From assembly GCF_900142955.1 (NCBI RefSeq), contig NZ_FRCP01000010.1, forward strand, positions 124,001-188,000: a stretch of 64,000 nucleotides of DNA. Reading direction: 5' to 3'. The notes beneath the pieces were generated by a model, which saw only the letters and a list, made by a program, of their open reading frames with translations, ran no database searches and was not told the origin of the DNA. A program made the position numbers and the translations under genes. Shown here in pieces: positions 34,852-44,582 of the stretch (within the stretch, counting starts at the first letter, position 1; each line of letters starts with the position of its first letter). The stretch comes from Anaerosporobacter mobilis DSM 15930 (GTDB lineage: Bacteria; Bacillota; Clostridia; Lachnospirales; Lachnospiraceae).

Positions 34852-35949
34852 ATGAATATATTAAAATCAACACCCAGAGAAGATGGTTTTCATATGCCAG
34901 CAGAATATGAGAGGCACCAAGGGTGCTATATGATTTGGCCCGAGAGAGCAGACTCTTGGCAGTTCGGTGGGATTGCAGCGAAAAAAGAATTCGTTGAAGT
35001 AGCAAGAGCAATCCAAAGTTCGGAGCAAGTTACCATGCTAGTTAGTGATAAGGAATATGATACAGCAAGACGTATGTTACCAGAGGCAGTTCGTGTAGTA
35101 GAGATGTCAACAGATGATGCATGGGCTAGGGATTGTGGACCAACTTTTGTTGTTAATGATACAGGGGAAATCAGGGGAATAGATTGGTACTTTAATGCAT
35201 GGGGCGGACTCGAAGATGGTCTGTATTTTCCTTGGGATAAAGATAATAAGGTTGCTAGAAAGATTTGTGATTTAGAAGGGAGAGATGTGTATAATGCAAG
35301 ACATTTTGTATTAGAGGGAGGAGCTATTCATGTAGACGGGGAAGGAACGGCTATGGTTACAGAAGCTTGTTTGTTAAGCAAAGGTCGTAATCCAGAGATG
35401 ACTAAGGCTGAAATAGAAGACATGTTAAAAGCATATCTTACTGTGGACAAGGTTATCTGGTTAAAGAATGGAATCTATCTGGATGAGACGAATGAACATG
35501 TAGATAATATCTGTGCATTCGTTAGACCTAGTGAGGTTGTTCTTTCGTGGACAGAGGATAAAGAAGATCCGCAGTATGCCATGTCTAGGAGTTGTTACGA
35601 TATATTAAGTGGAGAAGTTGATGCGAAAGGACGTAAATTAATCATACATAAACTACCACTACCAAGCCCAATTTATATGACAGAGAACGATTGTGAAGGG
35701 ATTGCATGGTGTGAAGATGAACCGACGAGGGAAGCGGGTGATCGGCTAGCAGCTTCTTATGTAAACTTCTACATTGCTAACTCCTGTATTGTTATGCCGG
35801 GATTTGATGATCCAATGGATGTGAAAGCAAAAGAAGTTCTTATACAGCTATTCCCTGACCGAGAAGTGATTCAATTACCTACAAGAAACATTCTTATAGG
35901 TGGCGGAAATATTCACTGTATCACACAACAAGTACCTGCGGGTAGATAA
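34852..35949 (+). CDS. aguA: Agmatine deiminase
   Basis: 365 residues from ATG 34852 with AAAGG at 9 nt; a TTG at 34843 is too close to that site. Hydrolyses agmatine to N-carbamoylputrescine and ammonia. Guanidino-modifying fold with WPERADSW near the start, the Asp/Glu/His residues in ARDCGPTFVV, FVLEGGAIHVDGEGT and ETNEHVDNICAF, and the nucleophile C356 in GGGNIHCITQQ. All catalytic residues are present. With aguB downstream and speA in the window it completes arginine to putrescine. Confidence 0.95.
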   Translation: MNILKSTPREDGFHMPAEYERHQGCYMIWPERADSWQFGGIAAKKEFVEVARAIQSSEQVTMLVSDKEYDTARRMLPEAVRVVEMSTDDAWARDCGPTFVVNDTGEIRGIDWYFNAWGGLEDGLYFPWDKDNKVARKICDLEGRDVYNARHFVLEGGAIHVDGEGTAMVTEACLLSKGRNPEMTKAEIEDMLKAYLTVDKVIWLKNGIYLDETNEHVDNICAFVRPSEVVLSWTEDKEDPQYAMSRSCYDILSGEVDAKGRKLIIHKLPLPSPIYMTENDCEGIAWCEDEPTREAGDRLAASYVNFYIANSCIVMPGFDDPMDVKAKEVLIQLFPDREVIQLPTRNILIGGGNIHCITQQVPAGR

Positions 35950-35980
35950 CGACATCCTGTTGTGCACAGGCTTAATATAA

Positions 35981-36046
35981 AGTAAGATAGATAGAAGGTA
36001 AGATAATTAGACAGTAAAATGATAGACAGTAAGATAGGTAGAAAGG
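35981..36046 (+). repeat. Degenerate short direct repeats between aguA and aguB
   Basis: Several imperfect copies of a unit like AGACAGTAAGATAG occur in tandem in the 107-bp gap. No stem or promoter was recognised; a slippage-derived repeat is likely. Confidence 0.6.
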
Positions 36047-36056
36047 AAATTATGGA

Positions 36057-36923
36057 ATGAGAAAAGTTAAAGTAGCGGCTACACAGATGGCATGTACTTG
36101 GGATAGAGAAGAGACATTACATAAAGCAGAATCACTTGTAAGACAAGCAGCGGGCCAAGGAGCGAATATTATCTTGTTGCAAGAGTTATTCGAGATGCCG
36201 TACTTTTGCCAGAAGGAAGTGTATGAGTATTACCGTTTAGCAACCTCACTTGATAAGAATCCTGCAGTGAATCATTTTAAGAGGATAGCTAAGGAACTTA
36301 ATGTTGTGATACCTGTTAGTTTCTATGAAGCGGCGGGAAATACGACCTTTAATACAGTGGCGATGATAGATGCGGATGGAACAGTACTTGGAACCTATCG
36401 TAAGACGCATATTCCTTGTGGGGAATGTTATGAAGAGAAATTCTATTTCTCACCTGGGGATACTGGGTTCAAAGTATGGGATACGAAATATGGTAAGATA
36501 GGGGTAGGTATCTGTTGGGATCAATGGTTCCCTGAATCTGCTAGATGTATGGCTCTTATGGGGGCTGAGATCTTATTATACCCAACAGCAATTGGTTCGG
36601 AACCAGTTATGACAGTGGATAGTATGGAACATTGGAGACGTTGTATGCAAGGACATGCAGCAGCGAACATTATGCCGGTTATAGCATCTAATCGTATTGG
36701 AGTAGAGACGGAAGGGGATAGTAGTATGAAATTCTATGGATCCTCTTTTATAGCAGACGAGACAGGGGCTTTAGTTGCCAGCGCTGACCGCGAATCAGAA
36801 GCTGTACTTGTCGCAGAGTTCGATCTGGATGCGATCTGGGAGTTACGAATCGGTTGGGGAGTATTCCGTGACAGAAGACCGGAGATGTATGAGGCTATGT
36901 ATCATCTGGATTCAAAAAGATAA
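36057..36923 (+). CDS. aguB: N-carbamoylputrescine amidase
   Basis: 288 residues, nitrilase superfamily. Hydrolyses N-carbamoylputrescine to putrescine, CO2 and ammonia. Catalytic triad E43 (LLQELFEMPYF), K116 (RKTHIP) and C153 (VGICWDQWFPE). Motifs YEEKFYFSPGDTG and MQGHAAANIMPVIASNRIG match the AguB group rather than general nitrilases. It lies 107 bp after aguA, and a very strong terminator ends the unit. Confidence 0.95.
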   Translation: MRKVKVAATQMACTWDREETLHKAESLVRQAAGQGANIILLQELFEMPYFCQKEVYEYYRLATSLDKNPAVNHFKRIAKELNVVIPVSFYEAAGNTTFNTVAMIDADGTVLGTYRKTHIPCGECYEEKFYFSPGDTGFKVWDTKYGKIGVGICWDQWFPESARCMALMGAEILLYPTAIGSEPVMTVDSMEHWRRCMQGHAAANIMPVIASNRIGVETEGDSSMKFYGSSFIADETGALVASADRESEAVLVAEFDLDAIWELRIGWGVFRDRRPEMYEAMYHLDSKR

Positions 36924-36970
36924 GATGTAAACTTATATAGAGAATTAGCAGTGCGAATATTATTGAAGAT

Positions 36971-37025
36971 AAAGATTGTTGTAAAACTACCTTTTAGAGT
37001 AGTTTTACAACAATCTTTTTTTGTT
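36971..37025 (+). terminator. Intrinsic terminator of aguAB
   Basis: A perfect 19-bp stem (36971-36989 with 36998-37016) with an 8-nt loop, followed by a long T-run. Confidence 0.93.
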
Positions 37026-37163
37026 CAAGACTTATTAAGTAATGCTTATTTTTTATTCTTTTATAAATTCTTTAGAAATTCTTATGATTTTTATGTCGTT
37101 TAGATTCAGAACTAATTGGTAGGATGGTGGAAGATTGAGAGAGAAGGAGTAAAGTAAATTACT

Positions 37164-37673
37164 ATGGATATAACGACATTAACAGAGTTTTTTAATTCGT
37201 ACGGCGTACTTATTATATTTTTAATTGTTTTTTGTGAGTATTTGAATTTGCCAGGATTTCCAGCTGGTATTATTATGCCTCTAGCCGGTATATGGGCCTC
37301 TAAAGGGGAGGTTGGCATTGTAACAACGATGGTAATTAGTTTGTTCGCAGGTTTATGCGGAAGTTGGATGTTATATTTGATTGGAAGGTTCGGAGGAAAT
37401 GTACTTCTTCCCAAATACTATAAGAGATTTCCGAAACAGGAGATAAAGATTAAGAGGTTAATTGAGAAGATTGAGAATAGAGGTAATTTATATATATTTA
37501 TTAGTAAACTACTTCCTGTAGTGAGAACGTTGATATCCTTTCCAGCAGGAATTATTAAGATGAACTTCTTTCAGTTCACTGTTTATTCTGGTCTTGGAAT
37601 TCTTATATGGAACGGGGTGTTTATTGGAGCCGGATACTTTTTTGGTGAACAGGTCATTGGTATATTAAGTTAA
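37164..37673 (+). CDS. DedA-family membrane protein
   Basis: 169 residues, four to five membrane helices, with the DedA/VTT signature: FCEYLNLPGFPAGIIMPLAGIWASKG, GSWMLYLIGRFGG, and KLLPVVRTLISFPAGIIKMNFFQFTVYSGLG. DedA proteins include flippases for undecaprenyl phosphate and phosphatidylethanolamine. It is somewhat shorter than the usual 200 residues. Its place before two lipid-type enzymes suggests a shared membrane-lipid role. Confidence 0.85.
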   Translation: MDITTLTEFFNSYGVLIIFLIVFCEYLNLPGFPAGIIMPLAGIWASKGEVGIVTTMVISLFAGLCGSWMLYLIGRFGGNVLLPKYYKRFPKQEIKIKRLIEKIENRGNLYIFISKLLPVVRTLISFPAGIIKMNFFQFTVYSGLGILIWNGVFIGAGYFFGEQVIGILS

Positions 37674-37695
37674 GAATAAGGGGGAAGAAAAGAAT

Positions 37696-39033
37696 ATGAA
37701 GATAGCAATTTTTACTAATAATTATGCACCATTTATAGGAGGAGTGCCAATATCAATTGAACGTCTTGCTAAGGGATTAAGAAGGATTGGGCACCAAGTT
37801 ACAATCTTTGCACCAGACTATGAAGGTCATATGGACAGCAAACAAGATTTAGTAGAAAAAGATATCGTAAGATATAAATCACTAAAAAGAACGATTGGAG
37901 ATGGAATGATTATTGGTAATTGTTTGGATCCGATTATAGAGAAAGAATTTCGAAAAGGAGATTTTGATGTTATTCATGTACATCATCCATTTTTAATTGG
38001 ATACACAGCAATCTATCTAGGACATAAGTACAAAGTACCAGTTGTATATACTTACCATACCAGATATGAAGAATATCTTCATCACATCAAGAGTTATAGT
38101 AGATTAGTTAACAAGTATGAGGGAGAGAACCATCGTTTATTAAAAACAGCAGAGGAGAAACTGATCCATCTTGGAAAGGATAAGTTTGTACCATTCCATA
38201 ACCGTGTATTTATGAATCACTGTGATCGAGTTATTGTACCTACCAATAATATGAAAGAGATTTTGGCATCACAGCAGATTAAGAGCAAGATGAATATTCT
38301 ACCGACAGGGCTTGACGAAGAGGCATATAGAAACAATGATGAAGAATCCAACAAGATAAGAGAACAGTATATAGGTAATAAGAAATATCTACTCTGTTCG
38401 GTAGCTAGACTAGAAAAAGAAAAAAATATTGAATTTATTATTAAAGGAATATCCGAGTTAAAGAAAAGGTTGGGTAGCACATTTCGTTTGTTGTTAATAG
38501 GGGATGGTACGGAAAGAGAAAAGCTTGAGGAAATGGTTTGGGAATTAGATCTAGAAGATGAAATTAGTTTTCTAGGAACGTTACAACAAGATGAGATAAC
38601 AAACTATTACAGAGCTTGTAATGCATTCGTATTTGCGTCAAAATCAGAAACACAAGGTATTGTCTTACTAGAAGCTATGGCAGCAAGCTTGCCTGTTGTT
38701 GCTATTAAGGCAAGTGGTGTGGAGGATGTAGTTTGTAATGGTGAGAATGGTTTTATGACAGAAGAGTCAGTCGCTGAATGGACAGAAAAGATTAATTTGA
38801 TATTAACTAATCAGCAATTAGGAGAAAGATTACGCTGTCGTGCAAGTGTAACAGCAAGAGACTACAGTATGGTTCAAATAGCTAATCAAGCAGCCGCGTA
38901 TTACAATGACATAATTAACAACAAGGAGGTTACAAGTGAAGTTGGCAAGAAGATTAAGGGAATTACAAGAGCAAAGTCTCGCAACTCTATCCTATATCTA
39001 TCTAGAACTAATAGCCAGAACATGCATTATTAG
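37696..39033 (+). CDS. Family 4 glycosyltransferase (glycolipid type)
   Basis: 445 residues, GT-B fold. N-terminal FTNNYAPFIGGVPISIERLAKGLRRIGHQV, HVHHPFLIGYTA and YTYHTRYEEYLHHI match glucosyl-diacylglycerol synthases; the C-terminal donor site has SVARLEKEKNIEFIIKG, LLIGDGTERE and SETQGIVLLEAMAASLPVVAI. Likely adds a sugar to diacylglycerol. The last 98 bp overlap the next gene in another frame, and the encoded tail (from about EVTSEVGKKIKG) looks unlike the family, as if an original stop was lost. Confidence 0.87.
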   Translation: MKIAIFTNNYAPFIGGVPISIERLAKGLRRIGHQVTIFAPDYEGHMDSKQDLVEKDIVRYKSLKRTIGDGMIIGNCLDPIIEKEFRKGDFDVIHVHHPFLIGYTAIYLGHKYKVPVVYTYHTRYEEYLHHIKSYSRLVNKYEGENHRLLKTAEEKLIHLGKDKFVPFHNRVFMNHCDRVIVPTNNMKEILASQQIKSKMNILPTGLDEEAYRNNDEESNKIREQYIGNKKYLLCSVARLEKEKNIEFIIKGISELKKRLGSTFRLLLIGDGTEREKLEEMVWELDLEDEISFLGTLQQDEITNYYRACNAFVFASKSETQGIVLLEAMAASLPVVAIKASGVEDVVCNGENGFMTEESVAEWTEKINLILTNQQLGERLRCRASVTARDYSMVQIANQAAAYYNDIINNKEVTSEVGKKIKGITRAKSRNSILYLSRTNSQNMHY

Positions 39034-39550
39034 ACTTGATGGAGAAGAGAAAATGGTTGGTGACAAGATAGCAGGTTATTGGCATGGAGATAGTTATTCA
39101 AGTCAATTACTTATGCGCCATATGGGGAGGAGACATAATAAGGTTACGGTTCTTGTAACGGCCGATCGTCGCGGAGATTATATTGAACGAATGCTAGCTA
39201 GTTATCATGGAAATGTGTTACGAGCACATGATGGTTTTGGTATGAAGGAAGTATATAGAGAGATAATCGAATATGCGAAGAATGAAGAAGGTACGTTCGC
39301 GACTTCGTTAGATGGTCCTTTAGGTCCTTATCATGAACCTAAGAAATTGGTATTCTTTCTGGCAGAAAAAGCGAAAAAAGAGATGGTATTTTTACAGTTT
39401 AACTATAGCCATTGTATATCTATGAAAAATCGATGGGATCAGTACAAGATACCTCTTCCGTTTACGAAGATAACAATCAGGGTTAACGATTTAGGAATGA
39501 TCACAAAGAAGAACTTGAAAGAATATAAAAATCTACTTCAAGAATTTTAA
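38936..39550 (+). CDS. DUF374-like acyltransferase-superfamily protein
   Basis: 204 residues from GTG 38936 behind an ideal AAGGAGG that lies within the preceding gene. Motifs YWHGDSYSSQLLMRHMG, TADRRGDYIERML and SLDGPLGPYHEPKKLVFFLAEKA fit DUF374, a lysophospholipid-acyltransferase-like family related to Kdo-lipid acyltransferases. A strict HX4D motif is not evident; the HGDSYSS region is at that place. It probably modifies a membrane lipid, together with the glycosyltransferase it overlaps. Confidence 0.75.
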   Translation: MKLARRLRELQEQSLATLSYIYLELIARTCIIRLDGEEKMVGDKIAGYWHGDSYSSQLLMRHMGRRHNKVTVLVTADRRGDYIERMLASYHGNVLRAHDGFGMKEVYREIIEYAKNEEGTFATSLDGPLGPYHEPKKLVFFLAEKAKKEMVFLQFNYSHCISMKNRWDQYKIPLPFTKITIRVNDLGMITKKNLKEYKNLLQEF

Positions 39551-39666
39551 ATTAGATGCAGTGCATTGTGTCTGAAAAATATGTTATGTTACGCTCTTTG
39601 TGCTCTCACAATCCTAAAATCATTCGAAATCCGCCCTGCTAGGGCTACTTTCTCATGTATTGAGTT

Positions 39667-39716
39667 CCCAAGGTCATGTTTTTTCATGTAAGCATGAAAT
39701 CCATGACCTTGGGTTT
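39667..39716. terminator. Nested hairpin between the convergent DUF374 and S9 genes
   Basis: CCCAAGGTCATG (39667-39678) pairs with CATGACCTTGGG (39702-39713), with an inner TTTCATG/CATGAAA stem; TTTCT follows on the plus strand only. Confidence 0.6.
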
Positions 39717-39727
39717 CTAGTATCATA

Positions 39728-41716
39728 TTATTTTTTTAGGTATTTATCCATCCACTTTGTAATTTCTTTTAATCGGCGTTCTCTATGAAGTGGTTTTCCA
39801 GAACGACTTAATTCATGGTTTTCACCCTTGAAGTAACAGAGTCTTGCATCAATACCGCGGTCCATGAGAGCGGTATACATCTGCATACCTTCAGACATTG
39901 GGCAGCGGTAGTCCTCATTAGAGTGGACGAATAGTGTCGGCGTAGTTACTTGATTTGCATATCGAAGAGGAGAGTGCCACCATAATTTCTCTTGTGTTTC
40001 ATAGATGTTAGAGGCATTCTGATCTTCTGCAAAATAATATCCGATATCAGACGTTCCATAGAAGGAAATCCAGTTTGAAATCGAACGCTGAGAAGCGGCG
40101 CATGCAAAACGATTCGTATGTCCGATAATCCAGTTTGTCATAAATCCACCATAGGAACCGCCGGTAACACCAATGCGGCTTGGATTAATCTGCGGATATC
40201 TCTCTAATACCGCATCGGTGAAATCCATGATATTCTGGTAATCAACAGTACCGTATTTACCTCGAATATCTGCAAAATCACGACCACGGCCATCAGAACC
40301 CTTTGGATTACAGAAGAATACAAAGTATCCTTCGTTCGCCCAGTATTGCATCTCATGATAGAATACCTCTCCATAAACTGTCTTTGGGCCACCGTGTATA
40401 TCAAGTATTGCAGGGTAAGTTTTACTAGGATCATATCCATATGGTTGTAGAACCCAACCATCGATGTCAAGGTCACCAGATGTGATTGTGATTTTCTCTG
40501 GTGTTGCAACGTATACATCAGATAACACGTCAGAATTAAAAGTACTAACTTGTGTAAGAGCTTCACCACTTAGGTTGCAAGTATAACATTCTTGTAGTTT
40601 ATTATCATACATACCGATGCAGATAATGGTATCGCCTGCGATTGTAAAACCATCTACAGAACCTTCTTTGGTAAGAATAGGCGTAACCACACCGTCCTTC
40701 GTTAGGGAATAGATGTGAGAAGCATTTCTTCTAGTAGTAACAAAATATAGTACGTTATTATACATCTTCATGGAAGAGGAACTACCGTAGCGGCAATCAC
40801 TTCCAACGGATGAATGTGTGCTTTCTTCATTCTCTGTCAGAAACGTCATCTCAAGGGTTTGCTTATTAATTAGATAAAAGTCAGTATTCTCATTGACACC
40901 ATAGCGATCACCTTTGGAAGCGAAGAGCACAATACTATCATCAAATGCTTCTATATGATTGATAGAATACTCCGTTCCTTCATATAGAGGAGTTGTTTCT
41001 TTTGTTACTATGTTATAACGGTAGAGGCAATCATATACTTCACGTTTTTTGGTATAGTTAGCACCAGTGTAATAAATCATGTTACCATCTATAATTGCCT
41101 GGGATACATCAAGAGTAGGTGAGGTAATGGCTTTGCATCTGTTTGTCTCAGCATTATATAGGAATAGTCTGGTACGGGTTTTATTAATAAACCCGCCGCC
41201 ATTAAACCAGAATGGAAGTTCATCTAATACCTCGTAATCCACTTCTTTTTCTCTTGACTTTGCGACCGCTTCTTTATCCTCTTTACTCAAAAGGTAGTAA
41301 TCTGGATATGTACAATCAATAGATCCTGTTACAAGATATAGATCTTTTTTTATTAATTGTAGTTTTTGGGCTGAAAACGGTAATTCGAAGGATTTCTTAG
41401 CTTCTCCACCGTGAATATTAATTTCATAGATCGGTGTGAATTCTTCCATAGCAGCAACACGTTTCTTGTCTGCTTCGCTTCTTACGGAAGGAAAAAGAAT
41501 GGTTTCATCATCTTTCCAGATAAAAGAGCGCTCTTTCTCTAACGCGGTTAATTGGAGAAAGCCACCTTGCTCTTTTACCCATATATTACTGTTATAACAA
41601 TTGTCTTCTGGATTACAAGTAGAGACTGTAATAGCAGTAGCTTTTTCACCTGGTGAGCTTGCTATTCCAGATAAAAATCGGTATTTAAAAAAATCATTTC
41701 TTTGTAATTGTTTCAT
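39728..41716 (-). CDS. S9-family peptidase (prolyl oligopeptidase/acylaminoacyl-peptidase)
   Basis: 662 residues. An N-terminal seven-bladed propeller (about 20-400) gates a C-terminal alpha/beta hydrolase (about 410-662). The nucleophile Ser is in GVTGGSYGGFMTNW, the Asp in HSNEDYRCPMSEG and the His in KGENHELSRSGKP. No signal peptide, so cytosolic; it cleaves short peptides. Start has AAAGGATG on the minus strand. Diverges from speD over 475 bp and is monocistronic. Confidence 0.92.
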   Translation of the reverse strand: MKQLQRNDFFKYRFLSGIASSPGEKATAITVSTCNPEDNCYNSNIWVKEQGGFLQLTALEKERSFIWKDDETILFPSVRSEADKKRVAAMEEFTPIYEINIHGGEAKKSFELPFSAQKLQLIKKDLYLVTGSIDCTYPDYYLLSKEDKEAVAKSREKEVDYEVLDELPFWFNGGGFINKTRTRLFLYNAETNRCKAITSPTLDVSQAIIDGNMIYYTGANYTKKREVYDCLYRYNIVTKETTPLYEGTEYSINHIEAFDDSIVLFASKGDRYGVNENTDFYLINKQTLEMTFLTENEESTHSSVGSDCRYGSSSSMKMYNNVLYFVTTRRNASHIYSLTKDGVVTPILTKEGSVDGFTIAGDTIICIGMYDNKLQECYTCNLSGEALTQVSTFNSDVLSDVYVATPEKITITSGDLDIDGWVLQPYGYDPSKTYPAILDIHGGPKTVYGEVFYHEMQYWANEGYFVFFCNPKGSDGRGRDFADIRGKYGTVDYQNIMDFTDAVLERYPQINPSRIGVTGGSYGGFMTNWIIGHTNRFACAASQRSISNWISFYGTSDIGYYFAEDQNASNIYETQEKLWWHSPLRYANQVTTPTLFVHSNEDYRCPMSEGMQMYTALMDRGIDARLCYFKGENHELSRSGKPLHRERRLKEITKWMDKYLKK

Positions 41717-42123
41717 AGAAATATCATCCTTTCTTGTAGTGGTAGGTTGATGCAGATGCCACCCTACCTCGATGGTAATTGCGATTGTAATTAATATGAG
41801 TTTATTATAATGTAAACTTCATAAAATAACCATGAGGGATATTACTATATTTTTGTGTATTCTTATAGTTGATGTGCTACTTTGGACAACTAATAAGCTT
41901 GTTATCAAAGCGATAGTAGTCATATTTTTGATTATCTTGTCCAATAATAATTTCTAATTTCTTCAATTGTAATTTATATCAAAACATGGTAAGCTAGTGA
42001 AAGCTACTAATAACGTGAGAATTATACAAAAGATGCTATTTGAGATATTACATATAAGGGCATGTTATTTAGAGCATAATTGCGCTTAGTTATCATATGT
42101 TTAGATAGGAATTAAGCAAAATT

Positions 42124-42171
42124 ATAACTATTCTGGAACCTTACTAAAGAACGGGATACCTGAATAGTTAT
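42124..42171 (+). promoter_or_regulatory. Leader hairpin upstream of speD
   Basis: ATAACTATTC (42124-42133) pairs with GAATAGTTAT (42162-42171), extended by GG/CC after a T-T mismatch. It ends 23 nt before the start codon, ahead of GAAAGG. The stem matches the aguA leader stem. The rest of the 41717-42191 gap has no recognisable gene or strong promoter. Confidence 0.6.
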
Positions 42172-42194
42172 CGAATCATATAAGAAAGGTTGTG

Positions 42195-43007
42195 ATGTTA
42201 GGGTTGGAAAAAAAGCTGACACTGTATGGCTTTAACAACCTCACAAAAACACTTAGCTTCAACATCTATGATGTTTGCTATGCAAAAAGTGAGCGAGAGC
42301 AAAAAGATTATATCAGATATATTGACGAGCAATATAACTCGGACAGATTGACGAAGATATTATGTGAGGTAACCAATATGATTGGTGCACATATACTTAA
42401 TATCTCTAAGCAGGATTATGAACCACAAGGAGCGAGTGTAAATATACTTATTGCAGAAGATTCACTCGCAACGGAGAACATTGATGAATCCTGTAATTTA
42501 GGCAAATATGTAACGGAAAAACGTGACATGGTACATGCTCATCTTGATAAGAGTCATGTAACGGTACATACCTTTCCTGAATATCATCCGGATAATGCAA
42601 TTTCCACTTTTCGTGTAGATATTGATGTATCTACGTGTGGTGAAGTATCGCCACTAAACGCTTTAGATTACCTGATTTCAAGCTTTGACTCGGATATCAT
42701 AACCATTGATTACCGAGTACGTGGTTTTACGCGCGATGTTGAAGGTAAGAAGTTTTTTATTGACCATGATATTACTTCAATACAAAACTACATTGATGAG
42801 AAGACGCTTGGGCGTTATGATGCCATCGATGTGAATGTATATCAGTCTAATATTTTTCATACAAAGATGCTAATTAAAGAGATTGAATTGCAGAACTATC
42901 TATTCAATCAAGATGCTTATGAACTTCCACCAAAACAAAGACTTGCCATATCTGACAGTCTACGTAAGGAAATGATTGAGATTTTTAGCGGTATGAATAT
43001 CTACTAG
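42195..43007 (+). CDS. speD: S-adenosylmethionine decarboxylase, proenzyme
   Basis: 270 residues from ATG 42195 with GAAAGG at 5 nt (GTG 42192 is the alternative). The long Escherichia coli-type (class 1A) enzyme. It self-cleaves at the K-S bond in HLDKSHVTVHTFPEYHP to make the pyruvoyl cofactor and supplies decarboxylated SAM to SpeE. The catalytic Cys is probably in DVSTCGEVSPL. It starts the polyamine cluster, and the next gene begins 9 bp after its stop. Confidence 0.95.
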   Translation: MLGLEKKLTLYGFNNLTKTLSFNIYDVCYAKSEREQKDYIRYIDEQYNSDRLTKILCEVTNMIGAHILNISKQDYEPQGASVNILIAEDSLATENIDESCNLGKYVTEKRDMVHAHLDKSHVTVHTFPEYHPDNAISTFRVDIDVSTCGEVSPLNALDYLISSFDSDIITIDYRVRGFTRDVEGKKFFIDHDITSIQNYIDEKTLGRYDAIDVNVYQSNIFHTKMLIKEIELQNYLFNQDAYELPPKQRLAISDSLRKEMIEIFSGMNIY

Positions 43008-43016
43008 GAGGAAATC

Positions 43017-44471
43017 ATGGAAAGACTATCACAAGAACGTATGCCTTTATATGAGGCTCTAAAACAACATGATTCCAAAAGGATTGCCCATTTTGACGTA
43101 CCTGGACATAAGGGGGGACGAGGAAACAAGGAGTTAAAACATTTCCTTGGAGAGACTTGTCTTCGCCTTGATGTCAATTCAATGAAACCGCTTGATAATC
43201 TGTGCCATCCGGTATCGGTTATAAAGGAAGCACAAGAATTAGCAGCGGAAGCATTTGGTGCAGATGAGGCATTCTTTATCGTGAACGGAACAACGGCTGC
43301 AGTGCAAGCGATGGTTATGTCCACTTGTAAGGCAGGCGACAAGATTATTATGCCTAGGAACGTACATCGTAGTGCGATTAACGCATTAGTTGTATGTGGA
43401 GCATTACCAATCTACATTAATCCAGGTATTAACAAGGAACTTGGAATACCTCTTGGTATGTCGGTGAAGGACGTAGAAGAGGCTATTAATAGTAACCCAG
43501 AGGCGAAAGCAATTCTAGTTAACAATCCAACCTATTATGGCATCTGTTCTGATCTTGGGCAAATTGTTGCCTTGGCGCATGAACATAATATGCTTGTATT
43601 AGTTGATGAAGCCCATGGAACACATTTTTACTTTGGTGAAGACATGCCAGTTTCGGCTATGGCAGCAGGTGCTGACATGGCTGCTGTTAGTATGCATAAA
43701 ACAGGGGGTTCTCTTACGCAGAGCTCTATTTTATTATGCAATAAGAGCATGAATGCTGATTATGTAAGACAAGTTATTAATCTTACGCAGACTACAAGCG
43801 GTTCTTATCTTTTGATGTCTTCTCTTGATATAGCAAGGAAGAACCTTAGTATGAACGGCAAGGAGATGTTTCGTAAGACCGTAGAGTTTGCACAATATGC
43901 TAGAGACGAGATTAATAAATTAGGTGGATATTATGCATTCGCCGAGGAACTTGCTGACGGGGATGCAGTATATGCTTTTGATAAAACGAAATTGTCCATT
44001 CATACAAGAGCGGTTGGACTTGCTGGTATCGAAGTGTATGATTTACTTCGTGACGAATACGATATTCAAATTGAATTCGGAGATATTGGAAACATCCTAG
44101 CAATAGTTTCAGCGGGAGATCGTAATCTAGAAATAGAACGATTGATTTCTGCTTTATCTGAGATTAAGAGACTATATGAAAAGGATAAAACGGGTCTATT
44201 TGACCATGAATATATTAACCCAGATGTGGTTATGGCTCCACAACAAGCATTCTATGGAGAGAAACACTCTGTTCCAATCATAGAAAGTGCTGGTGAAATC
44301 TGTGGAGAGTTTGTAATGTGTTATCCACCGGGAATCCCAATCTTAGCACCAGGCGAAAGAATTACAGAAGATATCGTGAATTATATCCTGTATGCGAAGG
44401 AAAAAGGTTGTTTTATGACGGGTACACAAGATATGAAGATTGAGAATATAAACGTAGTTACAAAAAGTTAG
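43017..44471 (+). CDS. speA: Arginine decarboxylase (aspartate-aminotransferase-fold)
   Basis: 484 residues, PLP-dependent Orn/Lys/Arg decarboxylase major family. The PLP lysine is K228 in VSMHKTGGSLTQSS; PGHKGGRGN near the N terminus and LVDEAHGTH (PLP Asp) are typical of the Bacillus SpeA group. Arginine rather than lysine or ornithine as substrate is inferred from AguA and AguB in the window, which need agmatine. AGGAGG ribosome site overlaps the speD stop region. Confidence 0.9.
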   Translation: MERLSQERMPLYEALKQHDSKRIAHFDVPGHKGGRGNKELKHFLGETCLRLDVNSMKPLDNLCHPVSVIKEAQELAAEAFGADEAFFIVNGTTAAVQAMVMSTCKAGDKIIMPRNVHRSAINALVVCGALPIYINPGINKELGIPLGMSVKDVEEAINSNPEAKAILVNNPTYYGICSDLGQIVALAHEHNMLVLVDEAHGTHFYFGEDMPVSAMAAGADMAAVSMHKTGGSLTQSSILLCNKSMNADYVRQVINLTQTTSGSYLLMSSLDIARKNLSMNGKEMFRKTVEFAQYARDEINKLGGYYAFAEELADGDAVYAFDKTKLSIHTRAVGLAGIEVYDLLRDEYDIQIEFGDIGNILAIVSAGDRNLEIERLISALSEIKRLYEKDKTGLFDHEYINPDVVMAPQQAFYGEKHSVPIIESAGEICGEFVMCYPPGIPILAPGERITEDIVNYILYAKEKGCFMTGTQDMKIENINVVTKS

Positions 44472-44518
44472 GAACTGATAGTAAGGAAGGCAATTCGATT
44501 TGATAAGCTGACCTATGT

Positions 44519-44558
44519 AATTGCGAAATTCTCAGTATCCTCAAAGAATTTCGCAATT
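44519..44558 (+). repeat. 13-bp hairpin between speA and speE
   Basis: AATTGCGAAATTC (44519-44531) pairs perfectly with GAATTTCGCAATT (44546-44558). No T-run follows. It lies 15 nt before the speE ribosome site, within an apparent operon. Confidence 0.65.
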
Positions 44559-44582
44559 ATTAATTGTGAATAAGAGGAAGGA

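Noticed and set aside
40204..40569. Minus-strand frame inside the S9 peptidase gene
   Set aside because: Shadow frame within the catalytic domain of a complete gene.
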